NCBI RefSeq assembly: GCF_018614075.1
Contig: NZ_JAGGOZ010000026.1
Coordinates: forward strand, 1 to 64,000
From: Streptomyces sp. ISL-94
GTDB taxonomy: Bacteria > Actinomycetota > Actinomycetes > Streptomycetales > Streptomycetaceae
Direction of reading: 5' to 3'
DNA length: 64,000 nt
Every line of letters begins with the position of its first letter. The stretch's first letter is position 1. Below, piece after piece: positions 41,704 through 52,578 of this stretch. The position numbers and the translations under genes are program-made. Below the pieces are notes generated by a model. It was not told the DNA's origin, did no database searches, and saw nothing but the letters and a program-made list of their open reading frames with translations.

Positions 41704-42774
41704 TCAGCTCGCGTAGGTACCGGTGAGGGTGGCGCCCTCGGGACGGTCGCCGCGGTCGAGGATCTCTCCCGCGACCCAGGCGTCGACGCCCCGGTCGGCC
41801 AGCACGGTCAGGGCTACGTCCACCGACTCCTGCGGGACCACGGCCATCATGCCGACGCCCATGTTCAGGGTCTTCTCCAGCTCCAGCTGCTCGACGCTGC
41901 CGGCCTTGCCGACCAGGTCGAAGATGGCTCCGGGCGCCCAGGTGGAGCGGTCGACCGTCGCGTGCAGGTGGTCCGGGATGACCCGGGCCAGGTTCGCCGC
42001 GAGGCCGCCGCCGGTGATGTGCGAGTACGCGTGGACGTCGGCCGTACGGGTGAGGGCCAGGCAGTCCAGCGAGTAGATCTTGGTGGGCTCCAGGAGTTCC
42101 TCGCCGAGGGTGCGGCCGAGCTCCGCGATCTCCTGCTCCAGGGACATCTTGGCCCGGTCGAAGAGGACGTGCCGGACCAGCGAGTACCCGTTGGAGTGAA
42201 GGCCGGACGAAGCCATCGCGATGACGGCGTCCCCCGTACGGATGCGATCCGCGCCGAGCAGGCGGTCGTACTCGACGACACCGGTGCCGGCGCCCGCCAC
42301 GTCGAAGTCGTCCGGGCCCAGCAGGCCCGGGTGCTCGGCGGTCTCACCGCCGACGAGGGCGCAGCCGGCGAGGACACAGCCCTCGGCGATGCCCTTGACG
42401 ATGGCGGCGACCCGCTCGGGGTGCACCCTGCCGACGCAGATGTAGTCGGTCATGAAGAGCGGCTCGGCGCCGCAGACGACGATGTCGTCCATGACCATGG
42501 CGACCAGGTCGTGGCCGATGGTGTCGTACACGCCGAGCTGGCGGGCGATGTCCACCTTGGTGCCGACTCCGTCGGTGGCGGAGGCGAGCAGCGGGCGCTC
42601 GTAGCGCTTGAGGGCGGAGGCGTCGAAGAGGCCGGCGAAGCCGCCGAGGCCGCCGAGGACCTCGGGGCGCTGCGTCTTCTTCACCCACTCCTTCATCAGC
42701 TCGACGGCGCGGTCTCCCGCTTCGATGTCGACGCCCGCGGCGGCGTAGCTGGCACCGGTGGTCTTCTCTGTCAT
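41704..42774 (-). CDS. purM: Phosphoribosylformylglycinamidine cyclo-ligase
   Basis: A 356-residue AIR synthase catalysing the ATP-dependent fifth step of purine synthesis (FGAM to AIR). Hallmarks: GASYAAAGVDIEAGDRAV at the N-terminus, GVGTKVDIA (about residues 67-75), DLVAMVMDDIVVCGAEPLF (about 89-107) and ALVGGETAEHPG (about 136-147). ATG 42774. It lies 92 bp downstream of purF on the same strand, the usual purF-purM unit. Confidence 0.97.
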   Translation of the reverse strand: MTEKTTGASYAAAGVDIEAGDRAVELMKEWVKKTQRPEVLGGLGGFAGLFDASALKRYERPLLASATDGVGTKVDIARQLGVYDTIGHDLVAMVMDDIVVCGAEPLFMTDYICVGRVHPERVAAIVKGIAEGCVLAGCALVGGETAEHPGLLGPDDFDVAGAGTGVVEYDRLLGADRIRTGDAVIAMASSGLHSNGYSLVRHVLFDRAKMSLEQEIAELGRTLGEELLEPTKIYSLDCLALTRTADVHAYSHITGGGLAANLARVIPDHLHATVDRSTWAPGAIFDLVGKAGSVEQLELEKTLNMGVGMMAVVPQESVDVALTVLADRGVDAWVAGEILDRGDRPEGATLTGTYAS

Positions 42775-42866
42775 GACAGGAGAGAGCTTTCGTGTCGTTT
42801 GCTGCGTGGGGTGCCGGGCCCCGGGAAAAGCCTGAAAGACAGGGCCCGGCGCAGGTTGAGCGGGAG

Positions 42867-44384
42867 CTACGGGCGACGGAGCGCGTCGGCGGCGTCGGTG
42901 CCGCCCGCGAGCTCGGACTCCAGGAGCTGCTTGCCCAGGAGCTGCGGGTCGGGGAGCTCCATCGGGTACTCGCCGTCGAAGCAGGCACGGCAGAGGTTGG
43001 GCTTCTGGATGGTGGTCGCCTCGACCATCGCGTCCAGCGAGATGTACGAGAGCGAGTCCGCGCCCAGCGACGTGGCGATCTCATCGACCGTCATGCCGTT
43101 GGCGATCAGCTCGGCCCGGGTGGCGAAGTCGATGCCGAAGAAGCACGGCCACTTCACCGGCGGCGAGGAGATCCGGATGTGGACCTCGGCCGCGCCGGCC
43201 TCGCGGAGCATCTTGACCAGGGCGCGCTGGGTGTTGCCGCGGACGATCGAGTCGTCGACGACCACCAGGCGCTTGCCCCGGATGACTTCCTTGAGGGGAT
43301 TGAGCTTCAGGCGGATGCCGAGCTGGCGGATCGTCTGCGAGGGCTGGATGAAGGTCCGGCCGACGTAGGCGTTCTTGACCAGGCCGACGCCGAACGGAAT
43401 CCCGCTGGCCTCGGCGTATCCGACGGCGGCGGGGGTGCCGGACTCCGGCGTCGCTATGACGAGGTCCGCGTCCGCCGGGGCTTCCTTGGCCAGGCGCCGG
43501 CCCATCTCGACACGCGAGAGGTAGACGTTCCGGCCGGCGATGTCGGTGTCCGGGCGCGCCAGGTAGACGTACTCGAACACGCAGCCCTTCGGCTTCGCTT
43601 CCGCGAAGCGCGAGGTGCGCAGGCCGTTCTCGTCGATCGCGATGAGCTCGCCCGGCTCGACCTCGCGGACGAAGCTGGCGCCGCAGATGTCGAGGGCGGC
43701 GGTCTCACTCGCGACCACCCAGCCGCGCTCCAGGCGGCCGAGGACCAGCGGGCGGATGCCCTGCGGGTCACGGGCGGTGTAGAGGGTCCCCTCGTCCATG
43801 AAGACAAGCGAGAAGGCGCCCTTGACCTGGGGGAGGACCTTGGCGGCCGACTCCTCGATGGTCAGGGGCTTGCCCTCGTCGTCGGTCTGGCCGGCGAGCA
43901 GGGCGGTGACCAGGTCGGTGTCATTGGTGGCTGCCACCTGGGTGGCACGGCCGTCCTGACGGGGGAGGTCGGCGACCATCTCGGCAAGCTCGGCGGTGTT
44001 CACCAGGTTGCCGTTGTGACCCAGGGCAATGGAGCCGTGGGCGGTCGCACGGAAGGTGGGCTGAGCGTTCTCCCAGACGGAGGCTCCGGTGGTCGAGTAG
44101 CGGGCGTGACCGACCGCGATATGACCCTGGAGCGAGCCGAGAGAGGTTTCGTCGAAGACTTGGGAAACGAGGCCCATGTCCTTGAAGACGAGGATCTGGG
44201 AACCGTTGCTCACAGCGATGCCCGCGGACTCTTGTCCGCGGTGCTGCAATGCATACAGTCCGAAGTAGGTGAGCTTGGCGACCTCTTCACCCGGAGCCCA
44301 GACACCGAAGACGCCGCAAGCGTCCTGGGGGCCCTTTTCGCCGGGGAGCAGGTCGTGGTTGAGTCGTCCATCACCACGAGGCAC
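42867..44384 (-). CDS. purF: Amidophosphoribosyltransferase
   Basis: A 505-residue enzyme for the committed first step of purine synthesis (PRPP plus glutamine to phosphoribosylamine). The propeptide ends before Cys in QDACGVFG (about residue 23), the Ntn nucleophile. The PRPP loop is LVVVDDSIVRGNT (about 368-380). Cysteines near 408 and the C-terminal NLCRACF fit the [4Fe-4S] class. GTG 44384 lies about one base after the predicted start of a TTCGGA-N18-TACACT promoter (44421-44392), so the mRNA is nearly leaderless. Confidence 0.97.
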   Translation of the reverse strand: MPRGDGRLNHDLLPGEKGPQDACGVFGVWAPGEEVAKLTYFGLYALQHRGQESAGIAVSNGSQILVFKDMGLVSQVFDETSLGSLQGHIAVGHARYSTTGASVWENAQPTFRATAHGSIALGHNGNLVNTAELAEMVADLPRQDGRATQVAATNDTDLVTALLAGQTDDEGKPLTIEESAAKVLPQVKGAFSLVFMDEGTLYTARDPQGIRPLVLGRLERGWVVASETAALDICGASFVREVEPGELIAIDENGLRTSRFAEAKPKGCVFEYVYLARPDTDIAGRNVYLSRVEMGRRLAKEAPADADLVIATPESGTPAAVGYAEASGIPFGVGLVKNAYVGRTFIQPSQTIRQLGIRLKLNPLKEVIRGKRLVVVDDSIVRGNTQRALVKMLREAGAAEVHIRISSPPVKWPCFFGIDFATRAELIANGMTVDEIATSLGADSLSYISLDAMVEATTIQKPNLCRACFDGEYPMELPDPQLLGKQLLESELAGGTDAADALRRP

Positions 44385-44744
44385 ATCTCCGAGTGTAGGC
44401 GAGATCGACCACTGGTCCGAATGCGGGATACCCGGGAAATCTCACAGCACAGAGGGTGACGGAGCGCCCCCGTCTCGGTATGCGGATGGCCTTGTTGACA
44501 CCTACAAGCGCATGCGTACAGGCTCTCGGCCCATACAGCCTCTCGGTGACCGGTCCGTCACCCTCGTCGAGCGCCGGCACGTGGACCTGGTCCGTGTCGC
44601 GAGCGCCATCTGTCGCTGTTTCGCGTAGCCACAACTCTTCTTCCTCTTTTCCCATTTCCGCTCAGCCCAGCCCTGCCCTGCCGTGCCGCGCGCCGTCCCG
44701 CGCCCCGCGCGGGGCGGGCGGGTGAGCTGTGCCTTGGAGTGCCT
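44385..44744. other. Divergent region, purF / sulfatase remnant
   Basis: A 360-bp gap. It holds the purF promoter (minus strand TTCGGA 44421-44416, TACACT 44397-44392) and, before 44745, a TTGGAG ribosome-binding site for the sulfatase remnant. No ORF is likely. Confidence 0.5.
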
Positions 44745-45139
44745 GTGTCTTCGTACAACAGCAAGCCGTCCCGCCGTGCCTTCGGAGGCGCCGTCGGGGT
44801 GACCGCGGCCGCCGCGGCGGTGGGGCTGGGCGCCGCCCCCGCCGGGGCCGCCGATGCCCGGAATGCGGGGCCTGAGGAGCGCGAGTTCCGGGCCGCGCGC
44901 AGCCGGCAGTCCCGCCGCCCGAACATCCTGTTCCTCCTGGGTGACGACCTGGGCTGGGGGGACCTGTCCTCGTACGGCTCGCCGCACATCAAGACCCCGA
45001 ACCTGGACCGCCTGGCCCGCCAAGGCGTCCGGTTCACCGACGCCTACTCGGGCCCGCCACCTGCTCGCCGACCCGGTTCACCGCGCTGATCGGCAAGTGG
45101 CACGCGGGCTCCTGCCCGAAGGTGATCCGGCCGGGCTGA
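44745..45139 (+). pseudogene. Sulfatase, frameshifted and internally deleted
   Basis: The start GTG 44745 follows TTGGAG and encodes a Tat-like signal (SRRAFGGAVGVTAAAAA) and the sulfatase N-terminus RPNILFLLGDDLGWGDLSSYG ... FTDAYSG. At about 45050-45055 the frame shifts. The continuing frame reads ATCSPTRFTALI, keeping the formylglycine motif C-S-P-T-R. It then jumps directly to GKWHAG, which normally lies some 40 residues later, and stops at 45139. The remaining roughly 350 residues are missing. At least two mutations are visible, so it is dead. Confidence 0.85.
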
Positions 45140-45226
45140 CCGGGCCGGGCTGATCGGGCCGGGCTGACCGGCCGGGGCCGCTGCCTCAGCCGGGCTGATC
45201 CGGCCGGGCTGATCCGGCCCGGGCTA
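45131..45226. repeat. 14-bp tandem repeat CCGGGCTGA(T/C)C
   Basis: CCGGGCTGA recurs at 45131, 45145 and 45159 (14-bp period), then at 45190, 45204 and, with a change, 45218-45219. It lies at the convergent ends of the sulfatase remnant and the META-domain gene, reaching the latter's stop codon. Confidence 0.75.
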
Positions 45227-46030
45227 CTCGGCGGCGGAGGCCGCCTTGGCCGTCAGGCCCTTGCCGTCGGCGGCGGTGAGGGTCAGGGCCTGGCCCTGGA
45301 TCTCCCAGGTGAGCGGGCCGCTGCCGAACAGCTCGGTCAGCGTCCGCTCCACCTCGCCCGCCGGCCCTTCGCAGGCCATACGGGTGGAGGTGACCGGCCC
45401 GAAGGTGAGTGTGGCTCCCTCGACGGCGGCCTTGGCGCTGAACCGGTTGCAGCCGAGGACGCCGCTCGCGGCGCCGTCGGCGGCGAGGGTGAACCAGGCC
45501 TTGCCGGCCGCCTCGGCGGGGACGGAGGAGACGCTCGCTCCGCTGATCAGGGAGTCGACCGTCCACTGGGTCACGGTCAGCGGGGCGTCCGCGTCCGGGG
45601 GCTTGGGGGTCATCGCGATGGTGCTCCCGTCGGCGGTCTTCAGGGTGAGGCGGTCGGGTCCCCGGTCGATGGTCAGCCGGCCCTTGAAGAGCTTGGCGAA
45701 CTCCGTCTCGAATTCCATGTTCTCGCAGGCCATGGCGGTCGTGGCGCCGGGGGTGACGGTCACGGCGGACGTGCCGGCGAAGGCGACCGCGGCCTTGAAG
45801 CCGTTGCACCCGTAGTTGCCCGTGGCCTCGTGCTCCGCGAGGTCGAGGCGGGCGGTGCCGGGCGCGTGCAGGGTACGGCCGCCGGTGGTCAGGGACTCGA
45901 CGGCCCAGGAACCGGTGGGCTCGGGAAGCGTGCGGGACCCTCCCTCCTCGGTCTGGCCGCATGCGGCGAGGGCGAGTACGAGGGCCGGCACCAGGGCCAG
46001 GCCGGTCGGGACGTGCCGGAGGGTACGCAT
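45224..46030 (-). CDS. Lipoprotein with two META/HslJ domains
   Basis: About 268 residues from ATG 46030. A lipoprotein signal ends at LALAACG (Cys near residue 24). Two META/HslJ-like domains follow in tandem, each with a characteristic NYGCNGF / VLGCNRF strand and a following Cys (TAMACENME; TRMACEGP), giving one probable disulfide per domain. HslJ-type proteins are linked to stress or antibiotic tolerance in enteric bacteria; the role in Streptomyces is unknown. It is convergent with the sulfatase remnant. Confidence 0.85.
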   Translation of the reverse strand: MRTLRHVPTGLALVPALVLALAACGQTEEGGSRTLPEPTGSWAVESLTTGGRTLHAPGTARLDLAEHEATGNYGCNGFKAAVAFAGTSAVTVTPGATTAMACENMEFETEFAKLFKGRLTIDRGPDRLTLKTADGSTIAMTPKPPDADAPLTVTQWTVDSLISGASVSSVPAEAAGKAWFTLAADGAASGVLGCNRFSAKAAVEGATLTFGPVTSTRMACEGPAGEVERTLTELFGSGPLTWEIQGQALTLTAADGKGLTAKAASAAE

Positions 46031-46068
46031 GGTCCTGGGACGGGCGGGGCCCGCGGGCGGTTCCACCC

Positions 46069-46860
46069 TCAGCTCATCAGGGGCAGCAGTGCCGACAGGT
46101 CCGCCCGCTCACCGCTCGCGCTGACCCGCGCCGCGTCCAGTTCCTCGGCCCATCCCGTACGGCCCGTCGCGAGCCGGAGCCAGGTCAGCGGGTCGGTCTC
46201 CACCACGTTCGGCGGGGTGCCGCGGGTGTGGCGGGGGCCCTCGATGCACTGGACCACCGCGAAGGGCGGGATCCGCACCTCGACGGAACCGCCCGGCGCC
46301 CTGAGCGCGAGGGCGTCGGCGAGCAGCCGGGTGCAGGCGGCCAGGGCCTGCCGTTCGATGGGGATGTCCAGTCCGGCGGCCCGGTTCAGGTCGTCGGTGT
46401 GGACCACGAGCTCCACGGTCCGCGTGACCAGGAAATCGGCGAGGGTCATGTCCCCGATCCACAGGTGCAGCACGCGTGCGCCCGGGTTGGCCGCCAGTGC
46501 CTCCGCCATGCGGGTGGCCGCCCGGTCGTACAGCTCGGGCAGCGGGGCCCCGTCGAGGGTCTCCCGGGCGGCCTCGGAGATCTTCCCGGCGAGGGAGGAG
46601 GTGACGGAGGGCCACTCGACGGCCGTCAGCTCGGCGACGGCGCCGGGCGGCCGGGCGAGGCCGCCGGCGAGGGAGTCCGCGATCCACGCGATGTGCGCGG
46701 CGAGCTCGGCCACGGTCCAGTCCCCGAGCCCGCTCGGCAGGGCGAGCTGCTCGGGGTCCAACCCCCGTACCGCATCGCGCACATGCCCGAACTGCGCGGT
46801 GACGGCCGCTCGGGTCTTGGCGGGGTCGTAGGTACGCGGCTTCTTCTTCCCGGGCGGCAT
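46069..46860 (-). CDS. Maleylpyruvate-isomerase/DinB-fold family protein
   Basis: A 263-residue protein. The N-terminal four-helix DinB-like region carries the metal-site pattern LGDWTVAELAAHIAWI (about residues 45-60) and later VELVVHTDDL (about 146-155), with histidines typical of mycothiol-dependent MDMPI-type proteins. The C-terminal domain resembles the sterol-carrier-like half. Possible activity is mycothiol-dependent isomerisation or transfer; the substrate is unknown. It runs in the same direction as, and 9 bp after, the upstream membrane protein gene. Confidence 0.8.
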   Translation of the reverse strand: MPPGKKKPRTYDPAKTRAAVTAQFGHVRDAVRGLDPEQLALPSGLGDWTVAELAAHIAWIADSLAGGLARPPGAVAELTAVEWPSVTSSLAGKISEAARETLDGAPLPELYDRAATRMAEALAANPGARVLHLWIGDMTLADFLVTRTVELVVHTDDLNRAAGLDIPIERQALAACTRLLADALALRAPGGSVEVRIPPFAVVQCIEGPRHTRGTPPNVVETDPLTWLRLATGRTGWAEELDAARVSASGERADLSALLPLMS

Positions 46861-46869
46861 GTCCCGACC

Positions 46870-48129
46870 CTACTCGGGCCCGGGCAACACGAGCCCGGTG
46901 CAACCGCGCCGCGTCGCCGTCTCGGTGGCGTAGGCCTTGAACAACCCGTCCAGGCGCGGGCCGAGGATCGACCGGTAGTTGTACGGGACGGCCATCGTGA
47001 GGGTGGCCGGACGCCCCTGGCAGGTCATCGAGCCGTAGAACACGTCACCGAGTCGGCCCGCCCGGCCGGGGATCACCGGGTCCGGGCTGCGCCTGCCGGG
47101 GACGGCGACGGCGTCCGCATCGTCGCCGTAGTACGACCGCGTCCGCAGCCACCAGGGTGAGTGGTACAGGGACGTGATGGCGTCCTCCCGCTCGTCAGGG
47201 GTGAGCAGGCGCAAGACCCGCGTGTTCCCCTCGGGGCTCATCGCGAGCAGGCAGCCCTCCTCTCGGGCGGCTCCTGCGAGGGGGACTCCGGCGGCCCGGT
47301 CGGGCAACCGCTCGCGGTCCGCCGTCCGCAGGTGGGCCGCGTACCAGCCGCAGCTGTCCGTCCGCTCGCCCACCGGTCCGAGGCCGGTGACCGGCTCGGG
47401 CAGCCGGTCCGGGAGTTCGGGCAGCTGCGTCCGGCAGCCGTACTTCCCGGCGGCACGCTCGGCGGCCTGACGGGCGAGGCGGGCCAGGACCGGCCGGTCG
47501 CCGGCCTCGTGGCGGGTGCTGGGCGAGGTGGCACTCACGATCAGGGTGGTCGTCCCGGCCTTGGTCGGCTGCTCGCACCGGGCCACGACGGTGACGTCGT
47601 CGGGACCGTAGTCACCGAGCCGGCCGTCCCCGAGCGGCATCCGGTCGGGAAGCCCGGTCCGCGCGGTGGCATCGCCCTTCGAGCCGGCGCGCAGGCGGTT
47701 GAACGGGGCCTTCCGGGAATCATCGGTCGTGTGCAGGTCGCGAGCCCGGGGCAGCCCCTTCAGGGACAGCGTGAACTGGCTGTACTTGTACTCCCGGCCG
47801 TCGCGGTCCTCCAGACGGCTCAGCACGCAGCTGTCCGGAACCGTCTCGAAATCGATCGTGCTCGGGTCCTCGCCGCCGAGGACCACGCGGTCGGCGCCGC
47901 CGTCCAGGCTCATGACCCCGTCGGCGTCCACCAGCCCGGCGCACGCCCGGGCAATCAGCGCGCGGCTTGCGTTGCGGTCCTGGTGGGTCTCGTACGAGTC
48001 GTAGAGCGCCCAGCCGCCGAAGGCCAGGCCGCCGACGCCGGCGACGCACACCAGCGCGTTGACCGCGTTGCGCCATCGGCCCCGGTCCGGCAGCGGTCCC
48101 CCGCTGGACGGCTGCAATGGTTCGAACAT
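46870..48129 (-). CDS. Membrane-anchored hypothetical protein
   Basis: About 419 residues from ATG 48129 (GGGGG upstream). One N-terminal transmembrane helix (ALVCVAGVGGLAFGGWALY, about residues 24-42) is followed by a large extracytoplasmic region with paired cysteines (SCVLSR, ARCEQP, GCRTQLP, DSCGWY, GCLLAM, TCQGRP, GCTGL), arranged as two similar halves. No family is recognised. Similar proteins are common in Streptomyces. It is probably an exported binding protein stabilised by disulfides. Confidence 0.75.
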   Translation of the reverse strand: MFEPLQPSSGGPLPDRGRWRNAVNALVCVAGVGGLAFGGWALYDSYETHQDRNASRALIARACAGLVDADGVMSLDGGADRVVLGGEDPSTIDFETVPDSCVLSRLEDRDGREYKYSQFTLSLKGLPRARDLHTTDDSRKAPFNRLRAGSKGDATARTGLPDRMPLGDGRLGDYGPDDVTVVARCEQPTKAGTTTLIVSATSPSTRHEAGDRPVLARLARQAAERAAGKYGCRTQLPELPDRLPEPVTGLGPVGERTDSCGWYAAHLRTADRERLPDRAAGVPLAGAAREEGCLLAMSPEGNTRVLRLLTPDEREDAITSLYHSPWWLRTRSYYGDDADAVAVPGRRSPDPVIPGRAGRLGDVFYGSMTCQGRPATLTMAVPYNYRSILGPRLDGLFKAYATETATRRGCTGLVLPGPE

Positions 48130-48253
48130 CCCGGACCCCCGCTTGTGCGCCTGTGACGACGCGGGGGACGCTACCAACCCGGCGGTCGAGCCGGAACGGC
48201 CGAGCCCCCGACCGGAGGGAACCGGCCGGGGGCTCGTACGCGAAGGGCGGGGA

Positions 48254-50499
<2,246 letters not shown>

Positions 50500-50503
<4 letters not shown>

Positions 50504-51204
50504 GCGGAGACCAGCTTCTTCAGGACCGAGGTGAAGAACGGGAGGCCGTCGGTGCGGCCCGTCCCGATCAGCGGCTCGACCGCGTGCTCGGGGTGCGGCA
50601 TGAGGCCGACGACGTTGCCCGCGGCGTTGGTGATGCCGGCGATGTCGCGGAGCGACCCGTTCGGGTTGCCGTGCCCCTCGGCGGCTTCGCCGCCGACCAC
50701 GTAGCGGAAGGCCACGCGGCCATCGGCCTCGAGTTCGTCGAGCACGCGCTCGTCGGCGACGTACCGGCCGTCCATGTTCTTGAGCGGTACGGAGATCTCC
50801 TGGCCGACGGTGTAGTCGCCGGTCCACGCGGTCTCCGCGTTCTCCACCCGCAGCTTCTGGTCGCGGCAGATGAAGTGCAGGTGGTTGTTGCGGAGCATCG
50901 CCCCCGGCAGCAGGTGGGCCTCGGTGAGGACCTGGAAGCCGTTGCAGATGCCGAGGACGGGCATGCCCGCCTTGGCCTGCTCGATGATGGTCTCCATCAC
51001 CGGCGAGAAGCGGGAGATGGCTCCGGCGCGCAGGTAGTCCCCGTAGGAGAAGCCGCCCGCGAGGACGACCGCGTCGACCTGGTGCAGGTCCTTGTCGCGG
51101 TGCCAGAGCGAGACCGGCTCGGCCCCCGCGAGGCGGACGGCGCGCAGCGAGTCACGGTCGTCGAGCGTTCCGGGGAACGTGACGACTCCGATGCGTGTGG
51201 TCAC
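50500..51204 (-). CDS. purQ: FGAM synthase, glutaminase subunit
   Basis: A 234-residue class I glutamine amidotransferase. The nucleophile is in VLGICNGFQ (about residue 88), and the His-Glu pair is in PHPEHA (near 210). It supplies ammonia to PurL. GTG 51204 lies two bases after the purS stop, and its own stop overlaps the purL start. Confidence 0.97.
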
Positions 51205-51206
51205 CG

Positions 51207-51467
51207 TCAGGCCTCGACCTTCGCGGTCTCGACCCGCACGGTGAAGTCTTCGATGACAGTGTTGGCGAGGAACGTTTCGGCCATCTTGTGGATGCGGTCG
51301 AGGGCGGCCTGGTCGACCGGTCCCTCCACTTCCAGTTCGAAGCGCTTCCCCTGGCGGACGTCGGCGATGCCCTCGAAGCCCAGGCGCGGCAGTGCACGCT
51401 GCACCGCCTGGCCCTGGGGGTCGAGGATCTCCGGCTTGAGCATGACGTCGACTACGACGCGTGCCAC
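51207..51467 (-). CDS. purS: FGAM synthase, PurS subunit
   Basis: An 86-residue PurS, the bridging subunit of the PurSQL complex. GTG 51467 has GGGAG upstream. It has the conserved pattern [19 protein letters not shown] and [15 protein letters not shown]. It is first gene of purS-purQ-purL. Confidence 0.96.
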   Translation of the reverse strand: MARVVVDVMLKPEILDPQGQAVQRALPRLGFEGIADVRQGKRFELEVEGPVDQAALDRIHKMAETFLANTVIEDFTVRVETAKVEA

Positions 51468-51796
51468 TGGCACTCCCGATGAGGTGGTTGGTGCGAAGGC
51501 GGTTCCCTCAGCGTACCCGGCCGAAATTTCTACGCGGGTAGATATCCTTCGGCGGTGAGCGCTGCGCGGTTTCGGCTTCACCAACGCTTCGCAAAATCCG
51601 CCGGAAAACCACGCCCCCGGGATTGCGGCGGGACACGCGGAGAGAATTAACTGGGCTTCGCAATGCAATGGGAATCGGGGTACAAAGGAATCACCCGGGA
51701 TTCCCGTGGAAAGATGCATTGCCCCGAAACATCCACACAGGCGACATCGCCGCACGTCAGCAGGTGGCGGCGCGTCGCACGAAGGGACCGATATCC
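51468..51796. other. Divergent purS / lsrL promoter region
   Basis: A 329-bp gap containing the promoters of the pur operon and lsrL. TCTAC-GCGG-GTAGA (51529-51542) is a symmetric site about 60 bp before purS and a candidate purine-regulator operator. Local A+T is raised (GAGAATTAACTGG near 51642), as expected near an Lsr2-family gene that may bind its own promoter. Confidence 0.45.
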
Positions 51797-52114
51797 GTGG
51801 CGCAGCGCGTAGTAGTCACGCTCTCCGATGACATCGATGGCGGGGAAGCGGCGGAAACGGTCGTGTTCGCTCTGGACGGAAAGTCGTACGAGATCGACCT
51901 CAATGTGGCGAACGCAAAGAAACTGCGGACGGGCCTGGCCCCCTTCGTGGCCGCCGGCCGTCGGCAGTCGCGCTCGGGGAAGGCCTTCAAGCACACGTCC
52001 ATCGCGCCGGACCCGGCGGTCGTCCGGGCCTGGGCCCGGTCCAACCAGTTCGAGGTGCCGCCGCGCGGCCGCATCCCCAAGAAGATCTACGAGGCCTACA
52101 ACGCGGCCCACTGA
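51797..52114 (+). CDS. lsrL: Lsr2-family nucleoid-associated protein (LsrL type)
   Basis: A 105-residue H-NS-like protein. GTG 51797 begins MAQRVVVTLSDDIDG, the invariant Lsr2 start. The N-terminal half forms the oligomerising beta-helix unit. The C-terminal domain contains VRAWARSNQFEVPPRGRIPKK, with the RGR minor-groove hook that binds AT-rich DNA. Lsr2 silences foreign genes and specialised metabolite clusters in Streptomyces; the second paralogue, LsrL, lies beside the pur genes as I recall, and that location fits this gene. It might act on the A+T-richer part of the nearby integrated element. Confidence 0.93.
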   Translation: MAQRVVVTLSDDIDGGEAAETVVFALDGKSYEIDLNVANAKKLRTGLAPFVAAGRRQSRSGKAFKHTSIAPDPAVVRAWARSNQFEVPPRGRIPKKIYEAYNAAH

Positions 52115-52122
52115 GGGCGGAT

Positions 52123-52153
52123 TTGCCATCCACCCCCCTGGGTCGGCTAGTGT
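52123..52153 (+). promoter_or_regulatory. Promoter of tRNA-Gly-like gene
   Basis: TTGCCA (52123-52128), a 19-bp spacer and TAGTGT (52148-52153). The standard tRNA-Gly downstream has the same layout, TTGCCG (52285-52290), 19 bp, TAGAGT (52310-52315). Confidence 0.5.
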
Positions 52154-52202
52154 GTGGATCACGCCGAGGGGCGAGACCGCAAGGTCAAGCCCCGAAGGTC
52201 GT

Positions 52203-52274
52203 GCGGGTGTAGTTCAGTAGCAGAACATCCTCCTTCCAGGGGGAAGGCGCAGTGTGCGATCCCTGTCACCCGCT
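52203..52274 (+). tRNA. Atypical tRNA-Gly (TCC)-like gene
   Basis: Acceptor GCGGGTG/CACCCGC, D-stem GTTC/GAAC and anticodon stem TCCTC/GGGGA with loop CTTCCAG (anticodon TCC) are intact. The D-loop is AGTAGCA where glycine tRNAs have AATGGTA, so G18 is A. The T-loop is TGCGATC instead of TTCGATC, so position 55 is G. The canonical T-stem CAGTG/CCTGT pairs at only one or two positions; a shifted four-pair stem GCAG/CTGT is possible. The conserved 18-55 tertiary contact and the EF-Tu-binding T-stem are therefore altered. It may be a degenerate gene or a specialised, non-translational glycyl donor. Confidence 0.6.
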
Positions 52275-52351
52275 CTGCATCGGTTTGCCGACCACTGCCG
52301 TGGATCAGGTAGAGTGATGCACGCATTGCCCAGGCAGTGCACGCAGTACAT

Positions 52352-52424
<73 letters not shown>

Positions 52425-52433
52425 CCATAAGGA

Positions 52434-52464
52434 GAAGGCCCCGGTCATTACGACCGGGGCCTTC
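52434..52464 (+). terminator. Terminator of tRNA-Gly
   Basis: A 13-bp stem GAAGGCCCCGGTC / GACCGGGGCCTTC, followed by a short T-rich tail. Confidence 0.85.
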
Positions 52465-52578
52465 TTCGTGTTTCCGCCCGGACCCCTCTGGGCTCCGGGC
52501 GGAAGCCCTGACACATGTCATCGCGGACCATGACAGCGCGCACTGCCGACCCGGCGCGGGCACCGCGACGCTGGGTTC

